From an uncultured Rickettsiales bacterium (GTDB taxonomy: Bacteria; Pseudomonadota; Alphaproteobacteria; Rickettsiales; UBA1997): a stretch of 52,603 nucleotides of DNA. The position numbers were made by a program, and so were the translations under genes. The notes beneath the pieces are model-generated. The model saw only the letters and a list, made by a program, of their open reading frames with translations, did no database searches and had not been told where the DNA came from. Below are positions 24,775 through 34,551 of this stretch, piece after piece (the stretch's first letter is position 1; each line of letters starts with the position of its first letter). Location of the stretch: NCBI GenBank assembly GCA_944392135.1, contig CALXVQ010000004.1:1-52603 (forward strand). Direction: 5' to 3'.

Positions 24775-26910
24775 TTATTTGATATCCATTACTCCTTGAA
24801 TACTTCTAGCAGAACCTTTGAAATTATTTAATTCATTTGAATCTTTGACTTCAATTTTTAATTCTATTTCTTGGTATATATCGGATTCGTTTACTGTTGA
24901 AATTCCAATTATATTAAGTTTTTTTTCAGCACATAAATTTACAACTTTTGCTAAAATACCAGGCTTACTATCTAAAATAAGATTAATTTTTGCGACATAT
25001 TTTGTATCTACACCAGTATTCCATTCTAAATCTATAATTCTGTCAGCATGTATTGTTTGAAGTGTTTTACAATCTTTTCTGTGTACAGTTATACCAATAC
25101 CATTATTTACTACACCAACAATTTCTTCTGGTGGTACGGGATAACAGCATTTTGCATATTTATATGCTATATTTTTATCTAAACCAGCAATACCTTTTTG
25201 ATCTGTTGTAGAATGCATTTTGATTTTCATAATTCGTTTATTATCAAATGCTTCTTCTTTTGTTTTAGATTTTTCAAAATCAGGAAATAATATTTTTATA
25301 AAATCTTTTTTCTTGATTTTGTCTTGTGCTATTAAGGCATAAATTTCAGCAACTGTCTTTCCTTTATTAAATTTTTGCAAATTTTTTTCTATTAAATCAT
25401 CATTTATAGATAAATTTAATTCTTTTGCTAAATTTTCAATTTCTTGTCTTCCTAATTCTTCAAATTCTTTTTGTCTAGAATTTCTAATAAATGCCTTGAT
25501 TTCAGCTTTTGCTTTTGCTGTTTTTACTAATGATAACCATTCCTCTCTAACCTGTGGTGTTTTTGATGTTAAAATTTCTATTTCATCTCCACTTTGTAAA
25601 GGTGTTTTAAATTGACTTAGTACACCATTAATTTTTACTCCCGAACAAGTATTTCCAACTTCTCTATGAATTGCATAAGCAAAATCTATACCAGTTGAAC
25701 CTACTGGTAAGTTTATAATATCACCAAGTGGTGTATAACAGAAAATTTCATCTTCATAAATTTCATATTTTAAATCTTCAAAATTTTCTGTTGAATAATC
25801 ATTGTTTTCAAGGTTTTGTACTAATTTTTTAAGATAGTTATATTCTTCTAAATATTTATCACTTTTAAGATTTTGTTTATACAACCAATGTGAAGCAATA
25901 CCATATTCAGCAACTCTATTCATATCTTCTGTTCTTATTTGAATTTCTATTTTTACATTCTTGGGACCAATAATAACAATATGAATTGATTGATAACCGT
26001 TTGCTTTTGGTCTACTAATATAATCTTTAAATGTATCGGGAACAACAATATAATTAGTACTAACACAACCAAGCACTTTATAACATTCTTGTATATCATT
26101 TACAATAACTCTAAAAGCAATAATATCTAATAATTTTTCAAAAGATACAGACTTTCTTTTCATTTTTTTCCATATAGAATATGGCCTTTTTGTTCTACCA
26201 AAAATTCTACATTTTACTTTATCTTCAAAAATGATTTTTGTTGTTAATTTTTTAAGTATGTCATCAATTATATTTTTTTGATTTCTAGTTGCTTCTTTTG
26301 TTTCTTTAATGATTTTTTTTCTTTCTTCTGGTAAAATAATTTCAAAACATAAATCTTCTAACTCTAATTTGAGTTTATACATACCAATTCTTTCAGCTAA
26401 TGGTACATATATCATTAAAGTATCGTTAGCTATTCTTTCTCTTCTGCTTTGATCTTTTATGCCATCTATTGTTCTAATATTATTTAGTCTATCAAACAGT
26501 TTTATAATTAATATTCTAATATCTTTTGATGTAGAAAGAATTAATTTTCTAAAATTTTCAGCATTTTGTTCTGTTCTGGATGTAAAATTTGCATTACTAA
26601 TTTTTGTAAGACCATCAACAAGATAAGCAACTTCTTGACCGAAATTTTTCTTAATATCTTCAATTGTTGTATCTGTATCTTCGACAGTATCATGAAGTAA
26701 GGCTGCTGCAACACTTTTTTCATCAAGCTTGTATTCTGAAACCATTATTGCTACTTCAATGGGATGTATGATATAAGGTGCTCCAGAATCTCTTTTTTGA
26801 TTTTTGTGTGCTTCTTTCGCAAATTCAAAGGCTTTAATTATTAGATCTTCATTATTGATCTTAATATTTTTTCTTATTATATCTACAAATTCGCGAGCAC
26901 TAACTATCAT
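24775..26910 (-). CDS. spoT: Bifunctional (p)ppGpp synthetase/hydrolase, Rel/SpoT family
   Basis: 711 residues. The HD hydrolase domain keeps HPIEVA (H49) and LLHDTVEDTD (H73, D74), so hydrolysis is probably active. The LFDRLNNIRTI helix follows. The synthetase domain shows PYSIWKKM, LDIIAFRVIVNDIQECY and FKDYISRPKANGYQSIH. Downstream come TGS (DIINLPVGSTGIDFAYAIHR), the helical region, a zinc-finger-like segment (KYAKCCYPVPPEEIVG, HRKDC) and a C-terminal ACT domain. It sets the stringent-response alarmone level, usually as the sole long RSH in alphaproteobacteria. It follows rpoZ by 15 bases, the same rpoZ-spoT pairing seen in many Proteobacteria. Confidence 0.95.
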   Translation of the reverse strand: MIVSAREFVDIIRKNIKINNEDLIIKAFEFAKEAHKNQKRDSGAPYIIHPIEVAIMVSEYKLDEKSVAAALLHDTVEDTDTTIEDIKKNFGQEVAYLVDGLTKISNANFTSRTEQNAENFRKLILSTSKDIRILIIKLFDRLNNIRTIDGIKDQSRRERIANDTLMIYVPLAERIGMYKLKLELEDLCFEIILPEERKKIIKETKEATRNQKNIIDDILKKLTTKIIFEDKVKCRIFGRTKRPYSIWKKMKRKSVSFEKLLDIIAFRVIVNDIQECYKVLGCVSTNYIVVPDTFKDYISRPKANGYQSIHIVIIGPKNVKIEIQIRTEDMNRVAEYGIASHWLYKQNLKSDKYLEEYNYLKKLVQNLENNDYSTENFEDLKYEIYEDEIFCYTPLGDIINLPVGSTGIDFAYAIHREVGNTCSGVKINGVLSQFKTPLQSGDEIEILTSKTPQVREEWLSLVKTAKAKAEIKAFIRNSRQKEFEELGRQEIENLAKELNLSINDDLIEKNLQKFNKGKTVAEIYALIAQDKIKKKDFIKILFPDFEKSKTKEEAFDNKRIMKIKMHSTTDQKGIAGLDKNIAYKYAKCCYPVPPEEIVGVVNNGIGITVHRKDCKTLQTIHADRIIDLEWNTGVDTKYVAKINLILDSKPGILAKVVNLCAEKKLNIIGISTVNESDIYQEIELKIEVKDSNELNNFKGSARSIQGVMDIK

Positions 26911-26925
26911 ATCATATTTTAATTA

Positions 26926-27357
26926 TTATTTATTTAAATCGTCATCAACTATATCAGTATCAAGATTATCATAATATTCATCATCATCATCTAATGTGAT
27001 ATCTGTATCATCATCATTTAAATCATCAAGTTCATCTAATGTTTTATCGTTTAAAAGTGAATTTTCTAAATCTATATCGTCCTCTTTTTTATCATCATAT
27101 ACAACACTATCATCAAAATTTTTAAGAAGCATATGATTCTTAATGTTATTTTGAATTTCTTTTTTAATAGCTTCTATATCTAATAAACCATTAGCAATTT
27201 CTCTTAAAGCTATAACTGTATTTTTTTCTTTCTTTTTTGATGCATAAAGTGCAGGAGCACCATTCATTAATTGTTTAGCTCTATAACTAGCTATTAATGC
27301 TAATTCAAATCTATTAGGTACTACTTTTAAGCAATCTTGTACTGTAACTGCTGCCAT
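26926..27357 (-). CDS. rpoZ: RNA polymerase omega subunit with acidic tail
   Basis: 143 residues. The first ~75 are canonical omega: [50 protein letters not shown]. The remainder is an extended acidic region, with the last ~50 residues dominated by Asp, Asn and Leu. Omega chaperones the beta' subunit and in some bacteria forms part of a ppGpp site, which fits its cotranscription with spoT. Omega is usually 65-130 residues, so the acidic tail is long. Confidence 0.92.
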   Translation of the reverse strand: MAAVTVQDCLKVVPNRFELALIASYRAKQLMNGAPALYASKKKEKNTVIALREIANGLLDIEAIKKEIQNNIKNHMLLKNFDDSVVYDDKKEDDIDLENSLLNDKTLDELDDLNDDDTDITLDDDDEYYDNLDTDIVDDDLNK

Positions 27358-27392
27358 TTCTTATTTTTTAAAATTATTAATAATATATCAAA

Positions 27393-27420
27393 AATATAAT
27401 AAATAATTATTATATTGCAA
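27393..27420 (-). promoter_or_regulatory. Promoter of rpoZ-spoT
   Basis: On the minus strand, TTGCAA (27415-27420), a 16-bp spacer and TATATT (27393-27398), about 36 bases before the rpoZ ATG. Confidence 0.5.
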
Positions 27421-27435
27421 GTTTTTTTTACATTA

Positions 27436-27464
27436 TTTACTTTACTTTTTATTAAATTTATATT
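27436..27464 (+). promoter_or_regulatory. Candidate promoter of glyS-porin
   Basis: TTTACT (27436-27441), a 17-bp spacer and TATATT (27459-27464), 35 bases before the ATG and divergent from the rpoZ promoter. Confidence 0.4.
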
Positions 27465-27498
27465 ATTTTTTTCACAGTAGTTAATAAGTTTAAAAAAT

Positions 27499-28872
27499 AT
27501 GTCTTTTGAAAAAAAAATGGAAGATATAGTTTCATTGTGTAAAAAAAGGGGTTTTATATTTCCTAGTTCTAGTATTTATGGTGGTTTGCAAGGTGTTTAC
27601 GATTTTGGACCATTAGGTGTTGAATTAAAAAATAATTTAAGAAATGCTTGGTGGAAATCTATGGTTTATGAAAGAGATGATATTGAGGGTTTAGATTCTG
27701 CTATTCTTACTAATCCATTAACCTTAAAACATTCAGGACATGAAGATACTTTTACTGATCCATTAGTTGATTGTAAAGATTGCAAAAAAAGAATGAGAGC
27801 TGATAAATTAGCTAAACCAGGACAATGTGATTATTGTGGTTCTAAAAATTTAACAGAGCCAAGAGCTTTTAATTTAATGTTTAAAACTAATGTTGGGCCA
27901 GTTGATGATGGAAGTAGTTTTGCATATTTAAGACCAGAAACAGCACAAGGTATATTTGTAAATTTTAAAAATGTTTTAGATACTACTTCAAAAAGTATTC
28001 CTTTTGGTATTGCACAAACAGGAAAATCTTTTAGAAATGAAATCACACCTAAAAATTTCTTATTTAGGGTTAGAGAGTTTGAACAAATGGAAATGGAGTT
28101 TTTTGTTGAACCAGGAACTGATGAAGATTGGCATAAATATTGGTTGGATACTAGGTATAAATGGTGGCTTGCACAAGGACTTAGTGAAGAAAATTTAAAA
28201 CTTCAACCACAAACAAAAGAAGAGTTGGCACATTATGCAAAAGCTACAACTGATATTTTATATAAATTTCCACATGGTTTTGATGAAATTGAAGGTGTTG
28301 CTGATAGGCAAGATTTTGATTTAGGTTCTCATACAAAAAATCAAGAAGAATTTAATTTAAATGCAAGAGTTTTAGAAAATAAAGATTCTAATACTAAATT
28401 AAATTATCAAGATGTTGTAAATAAAAAATCTTATATTCCATTTGTGATTGAACCTTCTGCTGGACTTGATAGGGGTTTGTTAGCTGTTTTAGTTGAAGCT
28501 TATACTTATGAAGATTTAGGTGATGGAAAAGATAGAATTGTTATGAAATTCAAAAAACATCTAGCACCTGTTAAAGTTGCAGTTATTCCATTAGCTAAAA
28601 ATAATGAAAAAATTGTTGCGAAATGTCATGAAATTAAAGATATGTTGCAAAAATTGGGAATTGGTAGGATTAGATATGAAGACACAGGAAATGTTGGAAA
28701 AGCTTATAGAAGAAATGATGAAATAGGTACTCCAATATGTATTACAGTTGATTTTGAAACATTTGAAAAAGAGCCTGAAAGTGTTACAATTAGAGATAGA
28801 GATACAATGGAACAAGTTAGAATAAATATTAGTGATTTAAAAGATTATGTTTTAAAGTATTTTATAGAATAA
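27499..28872 (+). CDS. glyS: Glycyl-tRNA synthetase, dimeric (alpha2) type
   Basis: 457 residues, single polypeptide. It begins with [20 protein letters not shown] and [19 protein letters not shown], the hallmark of the archaeal/eukaryotic/Gram-positive-type enzyme rather than the GlyQ/GlyS heterotetramer. Cys92, Cys95, Cys110 and Cys113 form a zinc-knuckle pattern. Class II motif 2 is [20 protein letters not shown] and motif 3 is [17 protein letters not shown]. The C-terminal anticodon domain ([13 protein letters not shown]) is intact. It charges tRNA-Gly. Most alphaproteobacteria are reported to use the tetrameric form, so this gene may have been acquired. The porin gene follows after 3 bases. 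Confidence 0.94.
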   Translation: MSFEKKMEDIVSLCKKRGFIFPSSSIYGGLQGVYDFGPLGVELKNNLRNAWWKSMVYERDDIEGLDSAILTNPLTLKHSGHEDTFTDPLVDCKDCKKRMRADKLAKPGQCDYCGSKNLTEPRAFNLMFKTNVGPVDDGSSFAYLRPETAQGIFVNFKNVLDTTSKSIPFGIAQTGKSFRNEITPKNFLFRVREFEQMEMEFFVEPGTDEDWHKYWLDTRYKWWLAQGLSEENLKLQPQTKEELAHYAKATTDILYKFPHGFDEIEGVADRQDFDLGSHTKNQEEFNLNARVLENKDSNTKLNYQDVVNKKSYIPFVIEPSAGLDRGLLAVLVEAYTYEDLGDGKDRIVMKFKKHLAPVKVAVIPLAKNNEKIVAKCHEIKDMLQKLGIGRIRYEDTGNVGKAYRRNDEIGTPICITVDFETFEKEPESVTIRDRDTMEQVRINISDLKDYVLKYFIE

Positions 28873-28875
28873 TAT

Positions 28876-30069
28876 ATGAAAATTAAATATATATTTATTA
28901 TTTATCTTATGATTTTTACTTGTGGTTTTGCTAATGAAATCACAAGTAAAATTAGTGATTTACAAAGACAAATTGATGAATTAAAAATTAAAAATTATAA
29001 TTCATATAGTAGTGTATTTGATAATTTAAAAATAAATGGCAGATTACATATAAATTATTCTTTTTATGATGAAGACTCACAATTAAAATCTTTTAGTTCT
29101 TCTTCTTATCAAAATAAATTAAGTATTAAAAGAGCTAGATTAAGTATTAATAATAAGGCTGGTGATTTTGATTTTAGAATGGATGTTAATTTAAAGGATG
29201 GTAAAGCATTTTTAAGTCAAACATATATAGCTTATAATTTTAATAAAAATTCTAATATTAAAATTGGTCAAGTAACACCGCCATCTTTTATGTCAAAAGA
29301 AAAAAGTTCAAATACCATGGCTACAATAGATTATAATTCTTTCATTACTATGGGTTGGCTTGATTCTTATATAATTGGTACAAAATATTCTTACTATGGT
29401 AATAATATGGGTTTTAGTGGCGGAATATTTACACAAGGTTTAGAAAACTCAAATAGTACAGATAATTTAGCTAATTACAATATATTAATTAGAAATTTTT
29501 ATACACCTATTTTTAATAATGATTTTATTTTGCATATTGGTTATGATTTATCATATCAAGATTATAAAAATGATTTTACAAAAAATACACAATACATAAA
29601 AAATAGATATTATTATGGTTTAGAGTTAGCTTTTCAATATAAATTTATTAATGTAAATAATGAGTTTATAAAAATGTATTATGAATATGATAAAAATAGA
29701 TTTAATGGTAATAAATTTGATTTTTATGGTTTATCAACTGAATTTGTTATAAATTTTACAGGAGAACAAAGAAAATATAACAAAGATGGTTATTTTGCTG
29801 GTATTAATGTGAAAAATCCATTATCAAAAGGTGGACTAGGAGCATTTCAAGGGGTATTTAGTTATTCAATGGCTGATGGCAAAGATACAAGTAATGGTTT
29901 TTTAAATAATATAGGTTCTGGTTATAGCTATGTTGTTGGTTTAAATTGGTTGCCAGAAGACTACTGTATGTTTTTGCTAAATTATTCTTATAATAAAGTT
30001 GTAAAAAGAAATTATTCTTTACATGGTAAATATAATGCAATTAAATTAGAAGCAAGATTGTTTTTTTAA
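28876..30069 (+). CDS. Outer-membrane porin (phosphate-selective porin O/P-like)
   Basis: 397 residues. Signal peptide 1-19 (MKIKYIFIIYLMIFTCGFA), then a short coiled coil (ISDLQRQIDELKIK) as in OprO/OprP-type porins, then NGRLHINYSF and a series of amphipathic beta-strands. SIKRARLSINNKAGDFDFRM and SNIKIGQVTPPSFMSKEKSS are the most recognisable OprP-family segments. The C-terminus ends AIKLEARLFF with a terminal Phe, the BAM recognition feature. Substrate is not predictable. It lies 3 bases downstream of glyS. Confidence 0.85.
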   Translation: MKIKYIFIIYLMIFTCGFANEITSKISDLQRQIDELKIKNYNSYSSVFDNLKINGRLHINYSFYDEDSQLKSFSSSSYQNKLSIKRARLSINNKAGDFDFRMDVNLKDGKAFLSQTYIAYNFNKNSNIKIGQVTPPSFMSKEKSSNTMATIDYNSFITMGWLDSYIIGTKYSYYGNNMGFSGGIFTQGLENSNSTDNLANYNILIRNFYTPIFNNDFILHIGYDLSYQDYKNDFTKNTQYIKNRYYYGLELAFQYKFINVNNEFIKMYYEYDKNRFNGNKFDFYGLSTEFVINFTGEQRKYNKDGYFAGINVKNPLSKGGLGAFQGVFSYSMADGKDTSNGFLNNIGSGYSYVVGLNWLPEDYCMFLLNYSYNKVVKRNYSLHGKYNAIKLEARLFF

Positions 30070-30112
30070 TTTTAATAAATTATATTTTACATAGGAGACT
30101 ATAAAATAAAAA

Positions 30113-31951
30113 GTGAATAAAAACATAAAATTTGCTAATACAATATTGAAATCTTTTAATAAAAAGTTATTAAAATTTTTTATTAAGTGGGGTTTTATAT
30201 TTGGTATATGGGGTATAATATGTGTTATTTTTATATGTATATATTATGGAAAGGACTTACCAAAAATTGATTTTGATAAAGAAATAACACAAGATGATAA
30301 TATAGAAATTTTATATTCCAATGATGAACCTATAAAATTATATGGTGATTCTAATCTAGATATTACTAATTATGCTGAATTTCCTTTATATTTAATTGAT
30401 GGCCTTGTTGCAACAGAAGATAGACGATTTTTTAGTCATCATGGTTTTGATGTGATTGGTATTGCAAGAGCTATGCTTGTAAATATAAGGGCAGGGTATA
30501 TAAAACAAGGTGGTTCTACTATTACTCAACAATTATCAAAAATGATTTTACAAAATTCTGAAAAAACTTTAAAAAGAAAGGTTCAAGAGTTATTATTATC
30601 GATATATTTGGAAATGAAATTCACTAAGGAAGAAATATTAACTATGTATCTTAATAAGGCATATTTTGGAGCTGGGAAATATGGTATTAAAAGTGCTAGT
30701 AAATTTTATTTTAATAAAGAAGTATATGAATTAGATTTAGAAGAATCTGCTATGCTTATTGGACTCTTAAAAGCACCATCAAGATACTCACCACAAAATA
30801 ATCCTGTATTATCAAAAGAGAGAACGAAACAAATTATAAAAAATTTATATGATGCTGGTTTTGTTTCAGAAAGTGAATATCAAAAATATATTAATGGCTA
30901 TTTATATGAAGTAGTTGAAGCTACAACAAATGTTTCTGAAAATATGAATGAAGAGTTATATTTTAGTGATTATATTAAAAATCTTGTTTTTGATTATACA
31001 AATAAAACTAATATAAAAATAAAAACGACTTTAAATCAAAAAATTCAAACAAATATTGAAGAAAATATAATTGAGTTTGTTAATAACAACAAAGATAAGT
31101 TAGGGAAGGCACAAATTGCTGTTTTAGCTATGGCAAAAGATGGAGCTATTTTAGGTATGACTGGGGGTATAAATTATAATAAGAGTGAATTTAATAGAGC
31201 TATTTATGCTTATAGACAACCAGGATCGGCTTTTAAACTATTTGTATTTTTAAATGGCATTAGAGAAAAAGGTTATACTCCATATACAAAATTTATTGAT
31301 GAACCTATTGCTGTTGGAAATTGGTTTCCTAATAATTATGCTGATAAATACTATGGTGAAGTTGATATGAAAACAGCTTTTGCTAAATCGTTAAATTCCG
31401 TAGCAATTCAAGTATCTGAATATTCTGGCATTAATAATGTTGCAAAACTAGCAAAAAAGATGGGTATTAAATCAAAAATAGATAAGGACGATCCTACAAT
31501 TGCATTAGGTACAACAGAAGTAAATCTGCTTGAACTTGTATCAGCCTATACTGTTGTTATTAATGATGGATATGCAGTTATACCATATTCAATTATACAA
31601 ATTATTGATGAAGATACAAATAATATAGTTTATTATAGAAAATCTAGTGGAAAATCAAAAATATTAGATGATTTAGATATTGATTACATTAAAGAAATGA
31701 TGTATGAAACAATATTATCTGGTACAGCAAAAAATGCCTATATTGATAAAGTTATGGCTAATGGTTATAAATATGTAGGTGGTAAAACTGGTACTAGTCA
31801 AAATTATGCCGATGCTTGGTTTATTGGTTATGTTGATGATATAATGATTGGTGTATGGATTGGTAATGATGATAATACTAGTATGAATAAGACAACTGGT
31901 GGCACACTTCCTGCAAAATTATGGAAAAATATTGTTGAAGATATAATTTAA
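30113..31951 (+). CDS. Class A penicillin-binding protein (transglycosylase/transpeptidase)
   Basis: 612 residues from a GTG start; AGGAG at 30093-30097 is 15 bases away, rather far, and no better start is seen. One TM segment ([20 protein letters not shown]) precedes the GT51 domain with [12 protein letters not shown] and [14 protein letters not shown]. The transpeptidase domain has SxxK as PGSAFK, SxN as KSLNSVA and the KTG box in [10 protein letters not shown]. It polymerises and cross-links peptidoglycan. It is shorter than the PBP1A encoded at 36958 and lacks its inserted domain, so the genome encodes at least two class A PBPs. Its stop overlaps the convergent gene at 31948. Confidence 0.92.
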   Translation: MNKNIKFANTILKSFNKKLLKFFIKWGFIFGIWGIICVIFICIYYGKDLPKIDFDKEITQDDNIEILYSNDEPIKLYGDSNLDITNYAEFPLYLIDGLVATEDRRFFSHHGFDVIGIARAMLVNIRAGYIKQGGSTITQQLSKMILQNSEKTLKRKVQELLLSIYLEMKFTKEEILTMYLNKAYFGAGKYGIKSASKFYFNKEVYELDLEESAMLIGLLKAPSRYSPQNNPVLSKERTKQIIKNLYDAGFVSESEYQKYINGYLYEVVEATTNVSENMNEELYFSDYIKNLVFDYTNKTNIKIKTTLNQKIQTNIEENIIEFVNNNKDKLGKAQIAVLAMAKDGAILGMTGGINYNKSEFNRAIYAYRQPGSAFKLFVFLNGIREKGYTPYTKFIDEPIAVGNWFPNNYADKYYGEVDMKTAFAKSLNSVAIQVSEYSGINNVAKLAKKMGIKSKIDKDDPTIALGTTEVNLLELVSAYTVVINDGYAVIPYSIIQIIDEDTNNIVYYRKSSGKSKILDDLDIDYIKEMMYETILSGTAKNAYIDKVMANGYKYVGGKTGTSQNYADAWFIGYVDDIMIGVWIGNDDNTSMNKTTGGTLPAKLWKNIVEDII

Positions 31952-32325
31952 GCTGATAATAAATTTTGCATTTGTTGTTGTTTTTGCAACATTTCTACAA
32001 AACTACCTTTTTCTTTTTTAAATTCTCTATTTTTAGCTTTTTCTTGTGTTTTAATTTTAGATTTTATTTTTTCTCTTGCAATTTTTGTGGTAGGTGCCTT
32101 TTTATCTTTTATAAATACTGGTACTTTAACTTTTTTAAAAAATGGAATTAATAATAAAGATGCCAATTGAGCTGGTATGATAAGAAATGCTAAACCACTT
32201 CCCATATAAAATGGGCCAATTGCAAAAGATGCCCAACATAACATAGCACCCCAAGGTATTATAAAGACAGTTTTATCTTCATAATGCCCGCCTTCTCTAA
32301 CTTTTTTCTTTTTCTTCTTGCTCAT
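31948..32325 (-). CDS. Small membrane protein, basic ends
   Basis: 125 residues, family not recognised. A basic N-terminus ([14 protein letters not shown]) is followed by two hydrophobic segments ([20 protein letters not shown] and [20 protein letters not shown]), a Lys/Arg-rich cytoplasmic part and a Gln-rich end ([12 protein letters not shown]). It has a very good promoter of its own. Both termini are probably cytoplasmic. Function unknown. Confidence 0.7.
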   Translation of the reverse strand: MSKKKKKKVREGGHYEDKTVFIIPWGAMLCWASFAIGPFYMGSGLAFLIIPAQLASLLLIPFFKKVKVPVFIKDKKAPTTKIAREKIKSKIKTQEKAKNREFKKEKGSFVEMLQKQQQMQNLLSA

Positions 32326-32351
32326 AGTATAAAAATATATAGCACATTATT

Positions 32352-32380
32352 ATTGTATCATATTTTTAGTGTAAAGTCAA
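32352..32380 (-). promoter_or_regulatory. Promoter of the small membrane protein gene
   Basis: On the minus strand, TTGACT (32375-32380), a 17-bp spacer and TACAAT (32352-32357), 26 bases before the ATG. It is one of the two closest matches to a sigma-70 consensus in the window. Confidence 0.65.
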
Positions 32381-32393
32381 CAACATTATTTTA

Positions 32394-32422
32394 TTGGCAA
32401 AAATAAAGAAAATATATATAAT
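32394..32422 (+). promoter_or_regulatory. Promoter of the HAD hydrolase gene
   Basis: TTGGCA (32394-32399), a 17-bp spacer and a perfect TATAAT (32417-32422), giving a start point near 32429. It is back to back with the promoter of the minus-strand membrane protein. Confidence 0.65.
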
Positions 32423-32492
32423 TATATTATGGTTATTAATTAGGACTAGTATACTAACAACAAGAAATAAAGAATTACAAGAAGAAAAGTAA

Positions 32493-32582
32493 ACACAAAT
32501 AGTCGGTCATATTTTAGATGTATCTAAACAATATGACTGCTATTTTTTTGATGCTTATGGTGTTTTTTGGAATGGCTCAAAA
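32493..32582 (+). other. In-frame HAD motif I upstream of the first ATG
   Basis: The frame of the HAD hydrolase is open from 32493, just after an in-frame TAA at 32490-32492. Its translation includes YDCYFFDAYGVFWNGSK, which is HAD motif I of the TIGR01459 family with the nucleophile Asp at 32550-32552. There is no ATG, GTG or TTG in these 30 codons; ATA (32499) and ATT (32511) are the only AUN triplets. The real protein therefore either starts at a rare codon here or is inactivated. Confidence 0.7.
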
Positions 32583-33650
32583 ATGATGGATAATGTAGTA
32601 GATAAAATGAAAGAACTTAAAAAACAAGGTAAAAATGTTGTTATTCTTTCAAATACAACACAATTACATGATAATGCTGAAAAATCTTATGATAAAAGAG
32701 GTTTAAAAAAGGGAGAACACTATGATTTATTTATAACATCTGGTGATGTTTTTAAAAGCAAGGTATTAGATGGTAGTATACAAAATTTTATTAATCAAAA
32801 TTCTGGTAATAGTGGAAATAAACAATCTACTACAAAGATTTATGTTCATGGAGCTCCAAATGCTTCACTTTTTGAGAATTCTAATTTTGAAATTGTTGAT
32901 AGTTTAGACAAAGCCGATGCTGTATATTTAAGTATTCCACAATATACAAAAGAAGAATTGGAAAAATTAGGTCTAGATCCTAAAAAAGATAAATTTTTAA
33001 AAAAGTCAAATTTAACAAAAGAGGGGCAACCAGAAAGATGGGATTCTGTTAATTTAGATGTATTTAAACCATTTTTAGATAAATGTTTAAACAAAGGTTT
33101 GCCAATATTAAATGCCAACCCAGACGCTAGTGCACCAGAAAAAGAAAGAGGTACGGATCCTGTTATTATAAATGATGTTGTTAGAAATGGGCAATTAATA
33201 CAATATTATACAGAAAATGGTGGAAAAGTTTTTGAATGTGGAAAACCTAATTTAAGTACATATGAATATGCATTAGATCAAATAGCCACACAAGATAAAT
33301 CACCTGAATATTTAAAAGCATATAGATCGCATTTAAAAAAAGAAAAAGAAAAAATAGAGCAAGCTAAAAAAAGAATGATTATGATTGGTGATACTATTGG
33401 TACCGATGTTGCAGGTGCAAAAAATTTTAGAATTGATAGTGCATTAGTTGCAACAGGAAATTTTGAGAAAGATACAAAACATCAAATAGAAGAAGAGAAA
33501 ATTAATACTGCAAAGAATTCTGGTGCTACATATTTTTTATCACAACATAGTCAACCATTACAAAAACTTAATACACAAGGAGAAAAAGGTGGTTTTGTTA
33601 GTAGATTAGCACAAAAAACTAATACAAAAAGTGGTGATAGAAGCATATAA
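32583..33650 (+). CDS. HAD-superfamily class IIA hydrolase (TIGR01459-like)
   Basis: 355 residues from the first ATG, but the functional protein should begin upstream (see 32493-32582). Motif II is VVILSNTTQ near residue 20 and motifs III/IV are in MIMIGDTIGTDVAGAKNFRI near residue 265. The cap between contains an unusually long insertion (about 50-230), including IYVHGAPNAS, ADAVYLSIPQYTKEE and KGLPILNANPDASAP. The last ~50 residues are low-complexity. Class IIA HADs dephosphorylate sugar or nucleotide phosphates; the substrate is unknown. Alone in its transcript, possibly with the kinase gene at 33714. Confidence 0.78.
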   Translation: MMDNVVDKMKELKKQGKNVVILSNTTQLHDNAEKSYDKRGLKKGEHYDLFITSGDVFKSKVLDGSIQNFINQNSGNSGNKQSTTKIYVHGAPNASLFENSNFEIVDSLDKADAVYLSIPQYTKEELEKLGLDPKKDKFLKKSNLTKEGQPERWDSVNLDVFKPFLDKCLNKGLPILNANPDASAPEKERGTDPVIINDVVRNGQLIQYYTENGGKVFECGKPNLSTYEYALDQIATQDKSPEYLKAYRSHLKKEKEKIEQAKKRMIMIGDTIGTDVAGAKNFRIDSALVATGNFEKDTKHQIEEEKINTAKNSGATYFLSQHSQPLQKLNTQGEKGGFVSRLAQKTNTKSGDRSI

Positions 33651-33713
33651 TAAAAATATTGCAAATAAAATATATATATTTATTATGTGTTTTGTGTTAA
33701 TAATTGATATAAA

Positions 33714-34547
33714 GTGATGAACTCTACATTCTTTACTGAAAATGAAGATTTGTATGGTATTGTTTCTAAAAAAATAAACAATATTGATAAAAATTTTTCA
33801 ATTATATCTAGCGGTTGGACTAACATTGTTGTTGATTTAATATCAAATGGAGAAAATCTTATAGTAAAATTACCAAGAGATCAATTTTGGAGTGATTGTA
33901 TAGAAAAAGATGCTATAATTTCTAATTTTATTAGTAAAAATTTTAATGATTTTAAAACCGCTCATGCAAAAATATTTTATGATAATAATAGACCTTTTAT
34001 TGCTTATAAAAAAATAGAAGGTATTACACTAACAGAAGTTTTTTCTTCTTTAACAGAAGAGGAATTAGAAAAAATAGCAAAAAATGTTGCTAATATTTTT
34101 TATCAATTTCATTCAATATCAATAGATAAGCTACCAGATGTTGCTAAAAATAAATTTTATAATTTTATTACAAAATTACCAAAAATAAATGAAGAAGAAT
34201 ATGATTTTTCTTTATTTGATGGGATGTTAGAAGACGAAAAAAATGAAAAACAAGTATTTATTCATGGTGATCTTAATATTGGAAATGTTTTATTAGATAA
34301 AAACAAAAATATTACAGCTATTATAGATTATGCTTTTTCTGGAATTAGTGATATTTATACTGATTTAGCTAGAATTTCTTGCCGAACCAGTGAAAAATTT
34401 TTAGATATAATTTTAAAAGAATATGAAAAAATTACTAATATACAATTAAATATGCAAAAAATTGAAAATAGAAAAAAAATGTGGGCTTATATAGAAAGCG
34501 AATATATGAAGTTTATGAAACAATGTCATCCAGAAATTAAATTTTAA
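33714..34547 (+). CDS. Aminoglycoside-phosphotransferase-fold kinase
   Basis: 277 residues, starting at 33714 or at the next codon (MM). N-lobe: SIISSGWTNIVVDLIS and LIVKLPRDQFWSD, where VKLP holds the ATP-anchoring Lys. Hinge: FIAYKKIEGITLTE. Catalytic loop VFIHGDLNIGNVLLD (HGDxxxxN) and metal-binding ITAIIDYAFSGISDIYTDLA. This is a complete APH-domain kinase of the family that includes choline, homoserine, fructosamine and antibiotic kinases; the substrate is not readable. Unlike the lic-like gene at 1247 it has no frameshift. No link to antibiotic resistance should be assumed. Confidence 0.82.
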   Translation: MMNSTFFTENEDLYGIVSKKINNIDKNFSIISSGWTNIVVDLISNGENLIVKLPRDQFWSDCIEKDAIISNFISKNFNDFKTAHAKIFYDNNRPFIAYKKIEGITLTEVFSSLTEEELEKIAKNVANIFYQFHSISIDKLPDVAKNKFYNFITKLPKINEEEYDFSLFDGMLEDEKNEKQVFIHGDLNIGNVLLDKNKNITAIIDYAFSGISDIYTDLARISCRTSEKFLDIILKEYEKITNIQLNMQKIENRKKMWAYIESEYMKFMKQCHPEIKF

Positions 34548-34551
34548 TAAA

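Noticed and set aside
32429..32443. Four-codon ORF (MVIN stop) at the transcription start of the HAD gene, as a leader peptide
   Set aside because: Too short, no regulatory codons and no attenuator hairpin nearby; it is likely chance.
33714..34547. Antibiotic-resistance (aminoglycoside) kinase
   Set aside because: Only the general APH fold is visible; no subfamily-specific features support a resistance role.
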